A stretch of 64,000 nucleotides of DNA, taken from Hahella sp. CCB-MM4 (GTDB taxonomy: Bacteria; Pseudomonadota; Gammaproteobacteria; Pseudomonadales; Oleiphilaceae). Numbering within the stretch: position 1 is the first letter of the stretch; each line of letters begins with the position of its first letter. The stretch spans positions 62,001 through 126,000 of the forward strand of contig NZ_MRYI01000018.1 of NCBI RefSeq assembly GCF_002260525.1. The letters are read 5' to 3'. The notes under the pieces were generated by a model. The model saw only the letters and a list, made by a program, of their open reading frames with translations, did not search any database and was not told the origin of the DNA. Below are positions 26,401-34,666 of the stretch, in pieces. A program made the position numbers and the translations under genes.

Positions 26401-28226
26401 AAGCAATCGGGGTAAAAAATTCGCCGGAAGGTAGGGATTTTGTCGACATAATACTCGATATTGTTGGCGAGTATTTCGAGAAATCCAAACCCATGACAGA
26501 CCAGGACCAGGCTGTCTACGACGTTTGCTTGGTCGGTATGTCCACCGCTTTTGAGCAGGAGGAGTTGACGCCTTCTGATATACAACGTTTGCAAGAAGCC
26601 CCAACCATCTTGAACTTGCACGGGCGCCCTGTCTATATGGATGAGGTACTACTTCAGGATAGCGAGTGGCATACTGGCTTTTTCGGCGGAGAGCTCGACC
26701 AGGCCTTGTGCAAACCAGAACCGGAGCTGTGGCCATTTCTTGAAAAGATTGGCGTCAGACGGTTATGTGAAAGTGCACAGGTTATACTTGAGTTTGTAGA
26801 CGGACCGGAAGTGGATGAATCAGAATTTGTCATAAAACTGACTGATCGGGTAGACATCCTCACCCGATTGCTGAACGATAAACCGACAACCGTCCGGAGA
26901 AAGATGCGGAAGGCTCTCTCGGATTTGAGGGCCGTTAGCCACGATTTAGTCCGCATTCAAGCCTCTGTTAATGTTGGAGGGGAGCAGGTAACCGCTCCAC
27001 CAGCCTCAGCGCAAGCGTTCTTCGACCCAGAGAAAGGGCTATTAATCCTTGCGCGTCCGGTTTGCGATCGGAGTTGGGCTCATATTCTCAATGCATTATT
27101 TCATCAACTGATGCCCGAGGAGTCAGGCAGTGAAATATCCAAGTTGACACTTAGTGTTCGCCCTTTGATAGGTATGTCCGTAAAGGACGCGCACCTTGAG
27201 CTAAGCGATGCTGGTATACCGAAGCTTAACGAGGAAGTTAACAGCTTTAAGGATTTGACGTCTCCCGATCTCGGTGCGATTGGAAGCATTACTGAATCTT
27301 TTAGTCCTAATGAAAGTGAAACTGCGACCAAGGCAGTAGAGAGCACTAAGGAACTGGAAGCCCAACCTGACGGCAATGAGCAGAGATTACCCTCCTACGA
27401 CTCTGAGCCTCAAAGCGCAATAAGGCCGTTAGTGCGACCCAATGGTCGAGAATCCACAGGACTCCCAAACCGGATAGTCGACAAACGAATCAGTCCAACA
27501 TCCCGAAATGGTGGCAGTATTCGGACAGGACAAAGCGAGCTACACAAGACGAAGTTAAGGCCTAAGCACAAGGAACAATGGGACCGACGGCTGCTTTCCT
27601 ACGTTCGACAAAAACAAGAGGATTTATCTGACACTGAGGGGCCGTTGGAGCATAACTTGGCTGCGGAAGCCTTAGCTCGTGAAGCAGTATGCGCCTACGA
27701 ACAAGAACATGGCCGCGTACCAGAACAAATGGCTCAAACACATCCTGGTTACGACATCATCAGCCGCAATCCGGTAACCGGCGAAGATCGGCTCATAGAA
27801 GTTAAAGGAGTAAACGGTGAGTGGGGGCACACCGGCGTCGGTCTATCACGTCTCCAATTCAGCAATGCTCAAGACTACGGTGACCGCTACTGGTTGTATG
27901 TGGTTGAGTTTGTTTCTGACCCGGAACTTATACGTATCCACCCCATCCATAGTCCGGCAACCCAAGTTACGGCTTTCATGTTTGACGGCAACTGGCGGGA
28001 TGCAGTAACGGAGGAAATAGCAGATCCTGCCGCACAATTTTTTCCCGGGGTCCGGATAGAGCATAAGGATATGGGTATCGGAAAAATAATAGATGTAGTC
28101 ACTCGGGGTAGCACAAAACTATTAACTATCCTGTTTGACGGAAAGCCACAACCAACCCCTCACGTGACATTGAACTTGTACCGCATGCGTATTTTGGATG
28201 ATTCCGATGGCAACAATAATTCCTGA
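23466..28226 (+). CDS. Giant GHKL-ATPase (sacsin-like) protein with C-terminal DUF3883 domain
   Basis: A 1586-aa protein. The N-terminus is an Hsp90/sacsin-like GHKL ATPase: ELIQNADDA with N41 as the magnesium-binding Asn, then DVGSGGK (94-100) and GRFGIGF (108-114). The middle 1200 residues show no motif I recognise. Residues about 1395-1520 match DUF3883 (AAEALAREAVCAYEQEHGRVPEQM...HPGYDIISRNP...LIEVKG), with D and EVK arranged as in PD-(D/E)xK nucleases. A small C-terminal region (GIGKIIDVVTRGSTKLLTILFDG) resembles the tudor-like tail of UvrD-type proteins. GHKL-DUF3883 proteins occur in bacterial defence islands. The gene overlaps a NERD-helicase gene, which suggests a two-gene anti-phage system (inference). 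The start is well set by GAGAGG. Confidence 0.83.
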   Translation: MDQPAQPNSSGSYTANLLGNIRSHLAGLQGYDVMALELIQNADDAKAEEVVFDITDSGLLVRNSGHFTYCGDLDNPCGLLSDGNYKCDYHRITDVGSGGKLSRGENIGRFGIGFVSTYQVTDHPEIRSSGIKLVLHPERGQWFIEAFDEPEGTSFFLPWASNPSTEARLALGISHISPTHIKQLVTDFQAVLRNSLLFLRHVRKAELRQNGQLIMACDLDRSESSDLIVSFKPSGDVEHWHILHADAANAAQRLYTTHPRLEAFHRSTKISIGLRIEPEPLAEGLLYAFLPTEQSIGLPLHINADFFPESDRKAVIFAGHQHEQAWNEMLIDTAAAELARDSEGLLQMLGSVQLWQILSQAYNIANRSTERPPCFKRFWEHLITTAPSAHIAEARDGSLQQPSGVFLPRITLNEQQATALLEVGGKLVTEELRPFQTAMNQLGAPILTLERLVALLESAMAKLVAGSTEIDQERLEPFYRSLWSIINELLPETETTNPTIKRLLALPCAVTEDLIAVSISQSYTVPVGLDASRITVLLPRLAIASSVLTRYPKIIRLMKKLNLTAVISHIDDMYKTSDIADIISVDPNDLRDLYSLFAELNQRDTIKNEVYQQLRNLPIWQTSQGLLKATQVLLPGDFTDPTGQANLLDISVLTDSARNFLTIELGVETQTIETFVRTVLPNLFDDCGPLDPSKYSRLINELADHPPLLDNNDILRLLASLPIVPTQDGGWSLPRNTYRRTDDLVKVLGDARHLWLAHSRIPETRSVHTFIDNLGIRRTPSARHLVDRMLFIAEKYRPTEDTRRASSEAFYVLCDNYENWKENATFVEALHGLQQTACFPADGNSEEWYQSDSLHAPYRAEAFRSQANILDFKNTARLKSELLEKLGITINPPTHLVINHLQHCIQTGVQPHVSTYQVLNERALKDDPEIATLKDTRCIYVESQKTFVRPNQLYWVPQQLGRYAYIIPDTYELFTPLFEAIGVKNSPEGRDFVDIILDIVGEYFEKSKPMTDQDQAVYDVCLVGMSTAFEQEELTPSDIQRLQEAPTILNLHGRPVYMDEVLLQDSEWHTGFFGGELDQALCKPEPELWPFLEKIGVRRLCESAQVILEFVDGPEVDESEFVIKLTDRVDILTRLLNDKPTTVRRKMRKALSDLRAVSHDLVRIQASVNVGGEQVTAPPASAQAFFDPEKGLLILARPVCDRSWAHILNALFHQLMPEESGSEISKLTLSVRPLIGMSVKDAHLELSDAGIPKLNEEVNSFKDLTSPDLGAIGSITESFSPNESETATKAVESTKELEAQPDGNEQRLPSYDSEPQSAIRPLVRPNGRESTGLPNRIVDKRISPTSRNGGSIRTGQSELHKTKLRPKHKEQWDRRLLSYVRQKQEDLSDTEGPLEHNLAAEALAREAVCAYEQEHGRVPEQMAQTHPGYDIISRNPVTGEDRLIEVKGVNGEWGHTGVGLSRLQFSNAQDYGDRYWLYVVEFVSDPELIRIHPIHSPATQVTAFMFDGNWRDAVTEEIADPAAQFFPGVRIEHKDMGIGKIIDVVTRGSTKLLTILFDGKPQPTPHVTLNLYRMRILDDSDGNNNS

Positions 28227-29925
28227 CCTGTCTGAAGCACAACTCAAAGACCTAGCATCGCAAGCGGAGGCAAAGGTATACCGGGCTCTGAGAGATAAAC
28301 TACCTAAGGAATATGTTGTATTTTTTCAGGTTGGCTGGATCTTGCGCCGAGAGGAAGAACAAGCAAAGGATGGCGAAACAGATTTCTTGGTATGTCATCC
28401 TAATCAAGGTTATCTCTGTATTGAGGTGAAAGGCGGTGGAGTGGGCTTTGATGCGAACTCTAATGAATGGTTCTCAATAGACCGACACCAAATAAAACAT
28501 CCCATTAAAAACCCAATCAACCAGGCGTTGAGGGCAAAATACTCCATTCGCTCAAAGCTGAACGAATACCCACAGTGGCACAACCTTAACCTGGGCAATG
28601 TACTTCGTGGTCATACTGTCTTCTTTCCTGACCTTGGTAACCCCAACGCATTAGGCCGCCCAGACATGCCTACAACATTAATTGGCTCAGCCAGAACTCT
28701 TCATGACCCCAAGTCATGGATTGATAAAGCCTTCGCATACTGGGGCAATGATGCTGGAAATTTCTCGCCGATAGATCGTCGTGGCATTGACGTAATGCGT
28801 GAAGTCTTCGCGAGGTCCTTTGTCGTAGCTCCAATTATCGCCTCACAGCTTGTCGATCAAGAGGCTCAAAGACTGATGCTCACACAGGATCAAGTGCGTA
28901 TCCTGGATTTTCTGCGTTCACATCGTAGGGTCGCTGTAAGCGGAGGAGCTGGTACCGGCAAGACTGTACTTGCTCTTGAGAAGGCTCGCCGCCTTGCTTC
29001 AGAAGGCTTCAAGACTCTCCTGACATGTTATAACAGACAATTAGCGGATCACCTCTCTAGCTCTTGTGCTGGTACGAGCAACCTCGAAGTAATGAGCTTT
29101 CACCAGCTTTGCTACAGGCAAGTCAAAAAGGCCAATCAGATGTCTGGCCGTGATCTCATCGCAGAAGCTAAAGTGACGTACCCAGGGAAGGACCTCTACG
29201 ACGTACAGCTCCCCAATGCTTTTGCTTATTCCCTTGAGATTATTCCTAGCCGATATGATGCAATTGTGTGTGACGAAGGCCAAGACTTCCGTGAGGAGTA
29301 TTGGGTCCCACTCGAACTTTCAATGTCGGACTATGAACGGGCGCCGTTATATGTCTTCTACGACGACAACCAAAATATTTATGCGCGTGCTGGAACCTTT
29401 CCTATCCGTGAGGAACCATTCACGCTGACAGCCAACTGCAGGAACACCGCACCGATTCATGAGGCTGTGTACAAACACTATAAGGGCGTCCCCGTTAGCC
29501 CGCCCAATATTGACGGCGACGATGTTCTGTTCGAGATGTCATCAGGGCGCGATGCCCAGGCCGTAAAAATCAGTAGCCGCATAGTAGATCTTGTCACTCG
29601 CCAGGGGGTTCCTGCAGGAGATATCACAGTCCTTGTGGGGGATGCGCTACGTAAAGCCGATTATTACGCAGCGTTGACGCGACAGACCTTACCCAAACCG
29701 GCAATTTGGTTGGAGGAAGGTATTCGCTCCGATAATACTGTCCTGATTGACACGATTAAACGGTTTAAGGGACTTGAGTCTCCCATCGTCATCTTGTGGG
29801 GTCTCGATACGATTGATTTAACTCGTAGTATAGAACTCCTCTATGTGGGAATGAGTAGGGCAAAGTCTCTATTAGTGATAGTAGGGACCAAGGCAACATG
29901 TACCTCATTTAAAGGGGAGCTATAA
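28207..29925 (+). CDS. NERD-domain superfamily I helicase-like protein
   Basis: A 572-aa protein. Residues about 20-80 are a nuclease-related NERD domain (EAKVYRALRDKLPKEYVVFFQVGW, GETDFLVCHPNQGYLCIEVKGGG with D and ExK in nuclease positions). Residues about 230-570 are a UvrD/RecD-like helicase core: Walker A SGGAGTGKT near 246-254, Walker B CDEGQDF near 354, and late motifs ANCRNTAPIHEAV and LYVGMSRAKSLLVIVG. It probably binds or cuts DNA and moves along it. Its start lies inside the end of the GHKL gene (20-base overlap; GGATG ahead of the ATG at 28207; an ATG at 28198 is the alternative), so the pair is co-translated. Not a housekeeping helicase: it is too short and has the fused NERD domain. 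Confidence 0.85.
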   Translation: MATIIPDLSEAQLKDLASQAEAKVYRALRDKLPKEYVVFFQVGWILRREEEQAKDGETDFLVCHPNQGYLCIEVKGGGVGFDANSNEWFSIDRHQIKHPIKNPINQALRAKYSIRSKLNEYPQWHNLNLGNVLRGHTVFFPDLGNPNALGRPDMPTTLIGSARTLHDPKSWIDKAFAYWGNDAGNFSPIDRRGIDVMREVFARSFVVAPIIASQLVDQEAQRLMLTQDQVRILDFLRSHRRVAVSGGAGTGKTVLALEKARRLASEGFKTLLTCYNRQLADHLSSSCAGTSNLEVMSFHQLCYRQVKKANQMSGRDLIAEAKVTYPGKDLYDVQLPNAFAYSLEIIPSRYDAIVCDEGQDFREEYWVPLELSMSDYERAPLYVFYDDNQNIYARAGTFPIREEPFTLTANCRNTAPIHEAVYKHYKGVPVSPPNIDGDDVLFEMSSGRDAQAVKISSRIVDLVTRQGVPAGDITVLVGDALRKADYYAALTRQTLPKPAIWLEEGIRSDNTVLIDTIKRFKGLESPIVILWGLDTIDLTRSIELLYVGMSRAKSLLVIVGTKATCTSFKGEL

Positions 29926-30231
29926 GTTGCCATGCACAAAAAATATATGAATTGAATATTTCCCACTCTATTTTATTATCAACTGGCATACATCCTTTGA
30001 AACGGATGGCATACCTCCAGTATTGCTCAACTATGCAGCCATCAAAGATGGGTAATGTACCGGGTCAAAACTATTTCATCTAACTGACACTTGTCATCCT
30101 CGGACATGTATATTATTTTTCTGCTCAAAAGGTGTACATTATTTCGTAACGGTAGAGTTTAGGTACTTGATTTTATCCTGAACTATTTGCCAAAGATTAA
30201 GATGTTGTTAGGCGAATTCAGGGATGTGAAT
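29926..30231. other. Intergenic region before tnsA
   Basis: About 300 bp with no gene. It is AT-rich. Two imperfect direct repeats, TGTATATTATTTT near 30106 and TGTACATTATTTC near 30133, lie about 100 bp before tnsA and could be part of its promoter or a binding site. No TnsB-type sites and no CRISPR repeats were found here. Confidence 0.4.
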
Positions 30232-31068
30232 ATGCCAAAAAGCAGGTCACCTTCAGATAAGACCATCAAACGTTGGATCAAAATGGGGTTCGGACAAGGG
30301 AGCGGTCCGAAATACAAACCATTTTTCTTTGTCAGAGATGTTCCTTCTAGAGGCCGCTCTGCAATTGTCGAAGGGCTCAAGCTAAAACGCAAGCATCATT
30401 ACTTATCTGATATCGAGTACGCCTATCATGTACTAGCAGAGTTCTCAGACTCAGTCATAGAGATCCGCGAGCAATATGCCCTTCTCCCCGTAGAAGAGAC
30501 AGTGCAAATAGCTGGAGAGCTGGGCATATCCCATCCGATCTATTCAGCCACTGGCGCACATCGGGTTCAGACGTCAGATCTTGTCTTGACAGTGAAAACA
30601 GGCACCTCCCATTCATTACATGTACTTTGTTGTAAGCCTGCTTCAGACATCGAGAAAACAAACCCTAAGGCCGCTCGCACATTAGAAAAAATTTTGATCG
30701 AAAAAACGTTCTGGGAGCGCAGAAGCGTCCCATGGACCCTAGCCACAGACACCATGATTCCCTATAACAAGTTCAGAAATCTCGACTTATTTCGAGCCTC
30801 GATGGTTGCCCGAGAACTTGACAGCCTGAACTGCAAAATTCCCGAATTTCTATCCGCTGTTCGGAAATATTGGTCTAAACAACTCACGCTGAATCAACTC
30901 CTCACAATCACATCAGACAAACTTGGGATTAATAACGGTGACTGCTTCCACCTACTTGGTCAAGCGATTTGGACCAAGCTGTTAGTCTTCAATCTCGATA
31001 GCATGCTTATCACTCATGAGAACTACCTTCCAGAACTGCTGAGAATTAATGATACATGCTTGAGCTAA
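30232..31068 (+). CDS. tnsA: TnsA-like transposon endonuclease
   Basis: Restriction-enzyme-like nuclease that cuts the 5' strands at the transposon ends while TnsB cuts the 3' strands, giving cut-and-paste transposition. The protein is 278 aa (Tn7 TnsA is 273). The catalytic residues can be placed as E62 (SDIEYAYHVL), D116 (QTSDLVLTV) and K135 (LCCKPAS), close to E63, D114 and K132 of Tn7 TnsA. The C-terminal half would bind TnsC. The ATG at 30232 follows GGGATG and is preferred to one 45 bases upstream. It overlaps tnsB by 13 bases. An intact tnsA argues for cut-and-paste rather than replicative movement. Confidence 0.93.
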   Translation: MPKSRSPSDKTIKRWIKMGFGQGSGPKYKPFFFVRDVPSRGRSAIVEGLKLKRKHHYLSDIEYAYHVLAEFSDSVIEIREQYALLPVEETVQIAGELGISHPIYSATGAHRVQTSDLVLTVKTGTSHSLHVLCCKPASDIEKTNPKAARTLEKILIEKTFWERRSVPWTLATDTMIPYNKFRNLDLFRASMVARELDSLNCKIPEFLSAVRKYWSKQLTLNQLLTITSDKLGINNGDCFHLLGQAIWTKLLVFNLDSMLITHENYLPELLRINDTCLS

Positions 31069-33263
31069 ATGACATACTAGCCCCAGCTCCAGACCGCCTT
31101 GCCTGCATTGAAGGCATTGTCCGCGTCGTTGCGGTTTCTGATGACAGCACTACTGCTGCCCTTATAAGGCTAGACAATCAGCCAATCAGAGCGCCATTTA
31201 ACCGCCTACTTCAAACAATTGATCCAGACATCGAATCGAACGGAATCGTTAGACTGGAGACTTTCAGAACCAACCTTGCAGCAAGCAAAGAGGCTCTCTC
31301 TAAGTCCAACCTGGCAAAATACGAGCGAGCACTATCAATTATGGAGAACGTGATAGGCAACTCCAGCTTGATATTTGATGCATCGTATCGAGGACGCGAG
31401 TTCGCGCGGATCGCAAAACAGTATAATGTTCATGTGCGCACAGTTCGGCGTCATTTCTATGATTATCTTTGGGGGGGGATGACAGACTTGGCGCTTGCTG
31501 GCCCACAAAAAACTTCTGAATCCCCTCATAGACAACAGAAACCTGGTTCAAAAAAGCGAGGCCGCAAGTCCAAACTCTTTGAAGAAAGCGGACAGCTTCC
31601 GCTACCAATTGTCCGTCAAAATCTCGAAAAAGGAATTCGACTCTATTACTTGAGCGGAAAGCATACCGAACTTGAGTCCTACGTCCTGACTTTGCAAAAA
31701 TATTATTCAAAAGGGAAGCAAATCACCAGACAGCCAGGAAGTAGGATAGTTGTTGAGGACATTCTTTTACCTCCAAAACTGTGTCCCACTTTCCGTCAGT
31801 TCCGCTATATTGCCTCACTCCTTAAGAAAACCGAAGGGGATAGAAAACTCAAACCCCGAATGTCCCATCCCTCTCGGAAAAAATCAACAATACGAGGAAA
31901 GGCGAGAGATGGTGTTTTAGGCCCCGGCTATCGATACGAAATCGACGCAACAATAATTCAGATTCGGATAGTTTCTCGACTTGACCCAACCAAGCTAACC
32001 AAAGAAGCGACTCTTTATAGCATTATAGATGTGTGGTCTGGCGCTATTGTCGGTTATGCCCTTTCCCTCCAACCAGCAAGTTGGTTTATGGCAGCAAAAG
32101 CATTGCGAAACTGCTTTACTCCAAAAACTGATGTTTTCAAACGCCTTGACCTCCCCTATAGCCAAGAGGTGTGGAAATCCAAACATCTTCCCAGTCGCCT
32201 TGCGGCAGATCGAGGTGAGCTCGTCAGTGATAAAGCTGGCATAATTCCTGAGTTAGGAATCAAGTTAGAAATCATGCCCCCTATGCGACCAGATCGAAAA
32301 GGATCTGTTGAAGGAAAATTCGAGAATATCAAGCACGGCGATAACTTCTATATGAAGCCTGGCAAGCATAATAAGAATGTTCCACGACGAGGCGATGACG
32401 GCAAGAAATCAGCGGCGCTTACATTAGAAGATCTAGAAGCAATTATCGTCGAGATCATTATCGACCTTAACAATGATCCAGCTCCGGTGGAACACCTACC
32501 TGCAGAAGCCATTAACGCAGGAATTTCAGCGATAACCTATGGTGGACTATTTGAGTGGGGTCTAAATCATAGAGCAGGATTTACACGAAAACTTGATTCC
32601 AAAGTCGTCAAAAGCGAACTAATGCTGAAAGATATGGCCTCAGTTACTCCACAGGGCCTTTACTTCAAGAAACACCACTATTTATCAAGCGATCTTCTTT
32701 CCTCTGGCCTTATTGAGAGAGCGTCCATTAATGGCAATTTCAAAATCGAAGTTCGCTATGATGATTTAATTAGCTTCAAGATTCATTATCTCGACCCAAC
32801 GCGACAAGACTGGCTTGAGGCCTTCAACAGCAATCCAGACGTACAGCGCCTAAATGCGTCATTTTGGGAAATCGAAGAGCATCGAGAGAAAGCTGAGCGG
32901 CTTGCATTCAAAGCCAAGACGAACAATATCGTGAATAAGTCAGAAAAGGCCAAACGGATCAATCAGCGAAATCGTAACGCCATAGACCGTAGTAAAGCTG
33001 CAAAATTACCAAGCTCACGGTCGCAATCGAAACAGGCAATCCGACTTAACACCGACATAGAAATTGCCGCAGAAAGGAGCCGGCAACTGATGGAAGAGCA
33101 AAAAAGTGTTGCCGCAGCCATCGCTTCCATATCTGCAGACTACATTGATGGTGGGGAAATGTCAGAAAGGAACGAACAAACCTCCTCAACCAGTCATTCA
33201 AAAACAGCAGGCCAACGAGCTCTAGAACTATGGAAGAATGGGAATGCCGATTTGGATAAATGA
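31056..33263 (+). CDS. tnsB: TnsB-like DDE transposase
   Basis: Transposase of the retroviral-integrase superfamily that binds the 20-bp end sites and joins the 3' ends to target DNA. The 735-aa protein has an N-terminal DNA-binding region with helix-turn-helix features (FARIAKQYNVHVRTVRRHFYDYLW), the catalytic residues D297 (YEIDATII), D385 (LAADRGE) and E419 (GSVEGKFENIKHG), and a beta-barrel region after the core. The D-E spacing of 34 residues fits the DD(35)E group. The Lys/Arg/Ser-rich tail (about 610-735) would contact TnsC. It overlaps tnsA and tnsC. Confidence 0.93.
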   Translation: MLELNDILAPAPDRLACIEGIVRVVAVSDDSTTAALIRLDNQPIRAPFNRLLQTIDPDIESNGIVRLETFRTNLAASKEALSKSNLAKYERALSIMENVIGNSSLIFDASYRGREFARIAKQYNVHVRTVRRHFYDYLWGGMTDLALAGPQKTSESPHRQQKPGSKKRGRKSKLFEESGQLPLPIVRQNLEKGIRLYYLSGKHTELESYVLTLQKYYSKGKQITRQPGSRIVVEDILLPPKLCPTFRQFRYIASLLKKTEGDRKLKPRMSHPSRKKSTIRGKARDGVLGPGYRYEIDATIIQIRIVSRLDPTKLTKEATLYSIIDVWSGAIVGYALSLQPASWFMAAKALRNCFTPKTDVFKRLDLPYSQEVWKSKHLPSRLAADRGELVSDKAGIIPELGIKLEIMPPMRPDRKGSVEGKFENIKHGDNFYMKPGKHNKNVPRRGDDGKKSAALTLEDLEAIIVEIIIDLNNDPAPVEHLPAEAINAGISAITYGGLFEWGLNHRAGFTRKLDSKVVKSELMLKDMASVTPQGLYFKKHHYLSSDLLSSGLIERASINGNFKIEVRYDDLISFKIHYLDPTRQDWLEAFNSNPDVQRLNASFWEIEEHREKAERLAFKAKTNNIVNKSEKAKRINQRNRNAIDRSKAAKLPSSRSQSKQAIRLNTDIEIAAERSRQLMEEQKSVAAAIASISADYIDGGEMSERNEQTSSTSHSKTAGQRALELWKNGNADLDK

Positions 33264-34647
33264 TCAGCCGACATACACTACATACCCCTTACCGGAGTTT
33301 TCTGGCAATCCACTTATAGAGACTCTCTCCCCACTTCCTACGGATAGAGACGATGCAATAATTCGTCTTTCTGATATGCCAGCATTTCTTCCAGAAGAGC
33401 GGAAACTTCCTGCTGCAATGCGAATGTTCTTGCCCGCTCGGTTATCAAGATTTCTCTTTCCGACAAACCAGCATGTTCGGTTTTTAAATCACCTTGCCAT
33501 CCAGGTATTTGACGGCTACTCAACAAGAAATCCGATGACTGCTGCCGGACAGCAGCACCTACACCATGCAGCAACGCAACCATCATTCGTCCCAGTCATA
33601 GACCCTGGTACAGGTCGTCTCTCCACAATTTCTATGATCTGTGGAATTCCGGGCATAGGAAAATCGACCCTAATTCGAGGTTGTATGAGCATGCTAGGCA
33701 AACCAGTAATTCAGCATTCAAATTACAAGAACCAACCATTTCCAGAAACACAAATTTTGTATTTGATGAGAAATGTCCCCGATCAGTGCTCAGCAAAAGC
33801 ATTCTGCAAGTCTTATGGCGACTATACTGATGCGCTATTGGGAAAGCCGCTATATGCCAAATTCTTTGCAGACAAATCGATGACGCGAACACATTACGTT
33901 GCTCAACTCCGCCGTATCGTCGTCACACATCATGTCGGAGCCCTCATACTAGACTGTGTAGAGAACCTATTACTAGGTACACCAAAAGAGGTTAGCGAGT
34001 TTATAGCCCTCCTGATTAATATCCGCGATGAATTGCGCGTACCGGTCATCCTGGTTGGAACACATAAGGCAGCTAACATCCTCAAATCTGATCTGAGTAC
34101 AGCCCGGAGAATTGTCGAGGGAGGCTACCACGAACTCACTCGCCCAGCGTCTCCTCAAGACCCCGACTTCGCGGCATTTAGTGAGATCCTCTGGGGGTAC
34201 CAATGGGTACAGCGCCCGATAGAGTACGACGATAAAATACGTGATGTTTTATATGACTACAGTCAAGGAGTCACCGGAATATTAATTGCGCTTTTCATTG
34301 CTTCGCAAATAGAAGCAATCGACACAGGTATTGAAACAGTCTCAATAGATCTGATTAAGCAAGTCTACAATGTACGCTTTAAACCGTTACATCGTATCAT
34401 TAACGCCCTTCGGTCCAATAACAAAAAAATAATCCAGCAGTATGACGACCTTTATCCAAAAGCCTTCGAACAACTTAAGGCAGACGCTATCTTAAGCCGA
34501 ATAGAGGAAATCAAAGCTCAACAGGCAGCAGAACAAGAGCGCTCATTGGGCATCCTATCCAAGCCTAAAACGCCCAAGAAGGATGCCGAAACTCTCCTAG
34601 ACTCTATTTCAGAAGAGTCCAAATCCCTACCAGAAGTGCTACTTTAA
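33238..34647 (+). CDS. tnsC: TnsC-like AAA+ ATPase
   Basis: ATP-dependent regulator that links the target-site protein to the TnsAB transposase. The 469-aa product has Walker A GIPGIGKST near residues 136-144, Walker B LILDCVE near 238-244 and the sensor region VPVILVGTHKA. The N-terminal 100 residues resemble the extension that contacts TnsD in Tn7. The C-terminal 60 residues are charged. The start ATG at 33238 overlaps tnsB by 26 bases; an ATG two codons later is possible. tniQ follows after 19 bases, so tnsABCD is one operon. Confidence 0.92.
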   Translation: MGMPIWINDQPTYTTYPLPEFSGNPLIETLSPLPTDRDDAIIRLSDMPAFLPEERKLPAAMRMFLPARLSRFLFPTNQHVRFLNHLAIQVFDGYSTRNPMTAAGQQHLHHAATQPSFVPVIDPGTGRLSTISMICGIPGIGKSTLIRGCMSMLGKPVIQHSNYKNQPFPETQILYLMRNVPDQCSAKAFCKSYGDYTDALLGKPLYAKFFADKSMTRTHYVAQLRRIVVTHHVGALILDCVENLLLGTPKEVSEFIALLINIRDELRVPVILVGTHKAANILKSDLSTARRIVEGGYHELTRPASPQDPDFAAFSEILWGYQWVQRPIEYDDKIRDVLYDYSQGVTGILIALFIASQIEAIDTGIETVSIDLIKQVYNVRFKPLHRIINALRSNNKKIIQQYDDLYPKAFEQLKADAILSRIEEIKAQQAAEQERSLGILSKPKTPKKDAETLLDSISEESKSLPEVLL

Positions 34648-34666
34648 GCGATAATGGAATTGCTGC

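Noticed and set aside
30106..30146. Internal TnsB site or CRISPR-like repeat before tnsA
   Set aside because: The two short repeats lack the CCAAAA and TGTCACTC cores and are too few and imperfect for an array.
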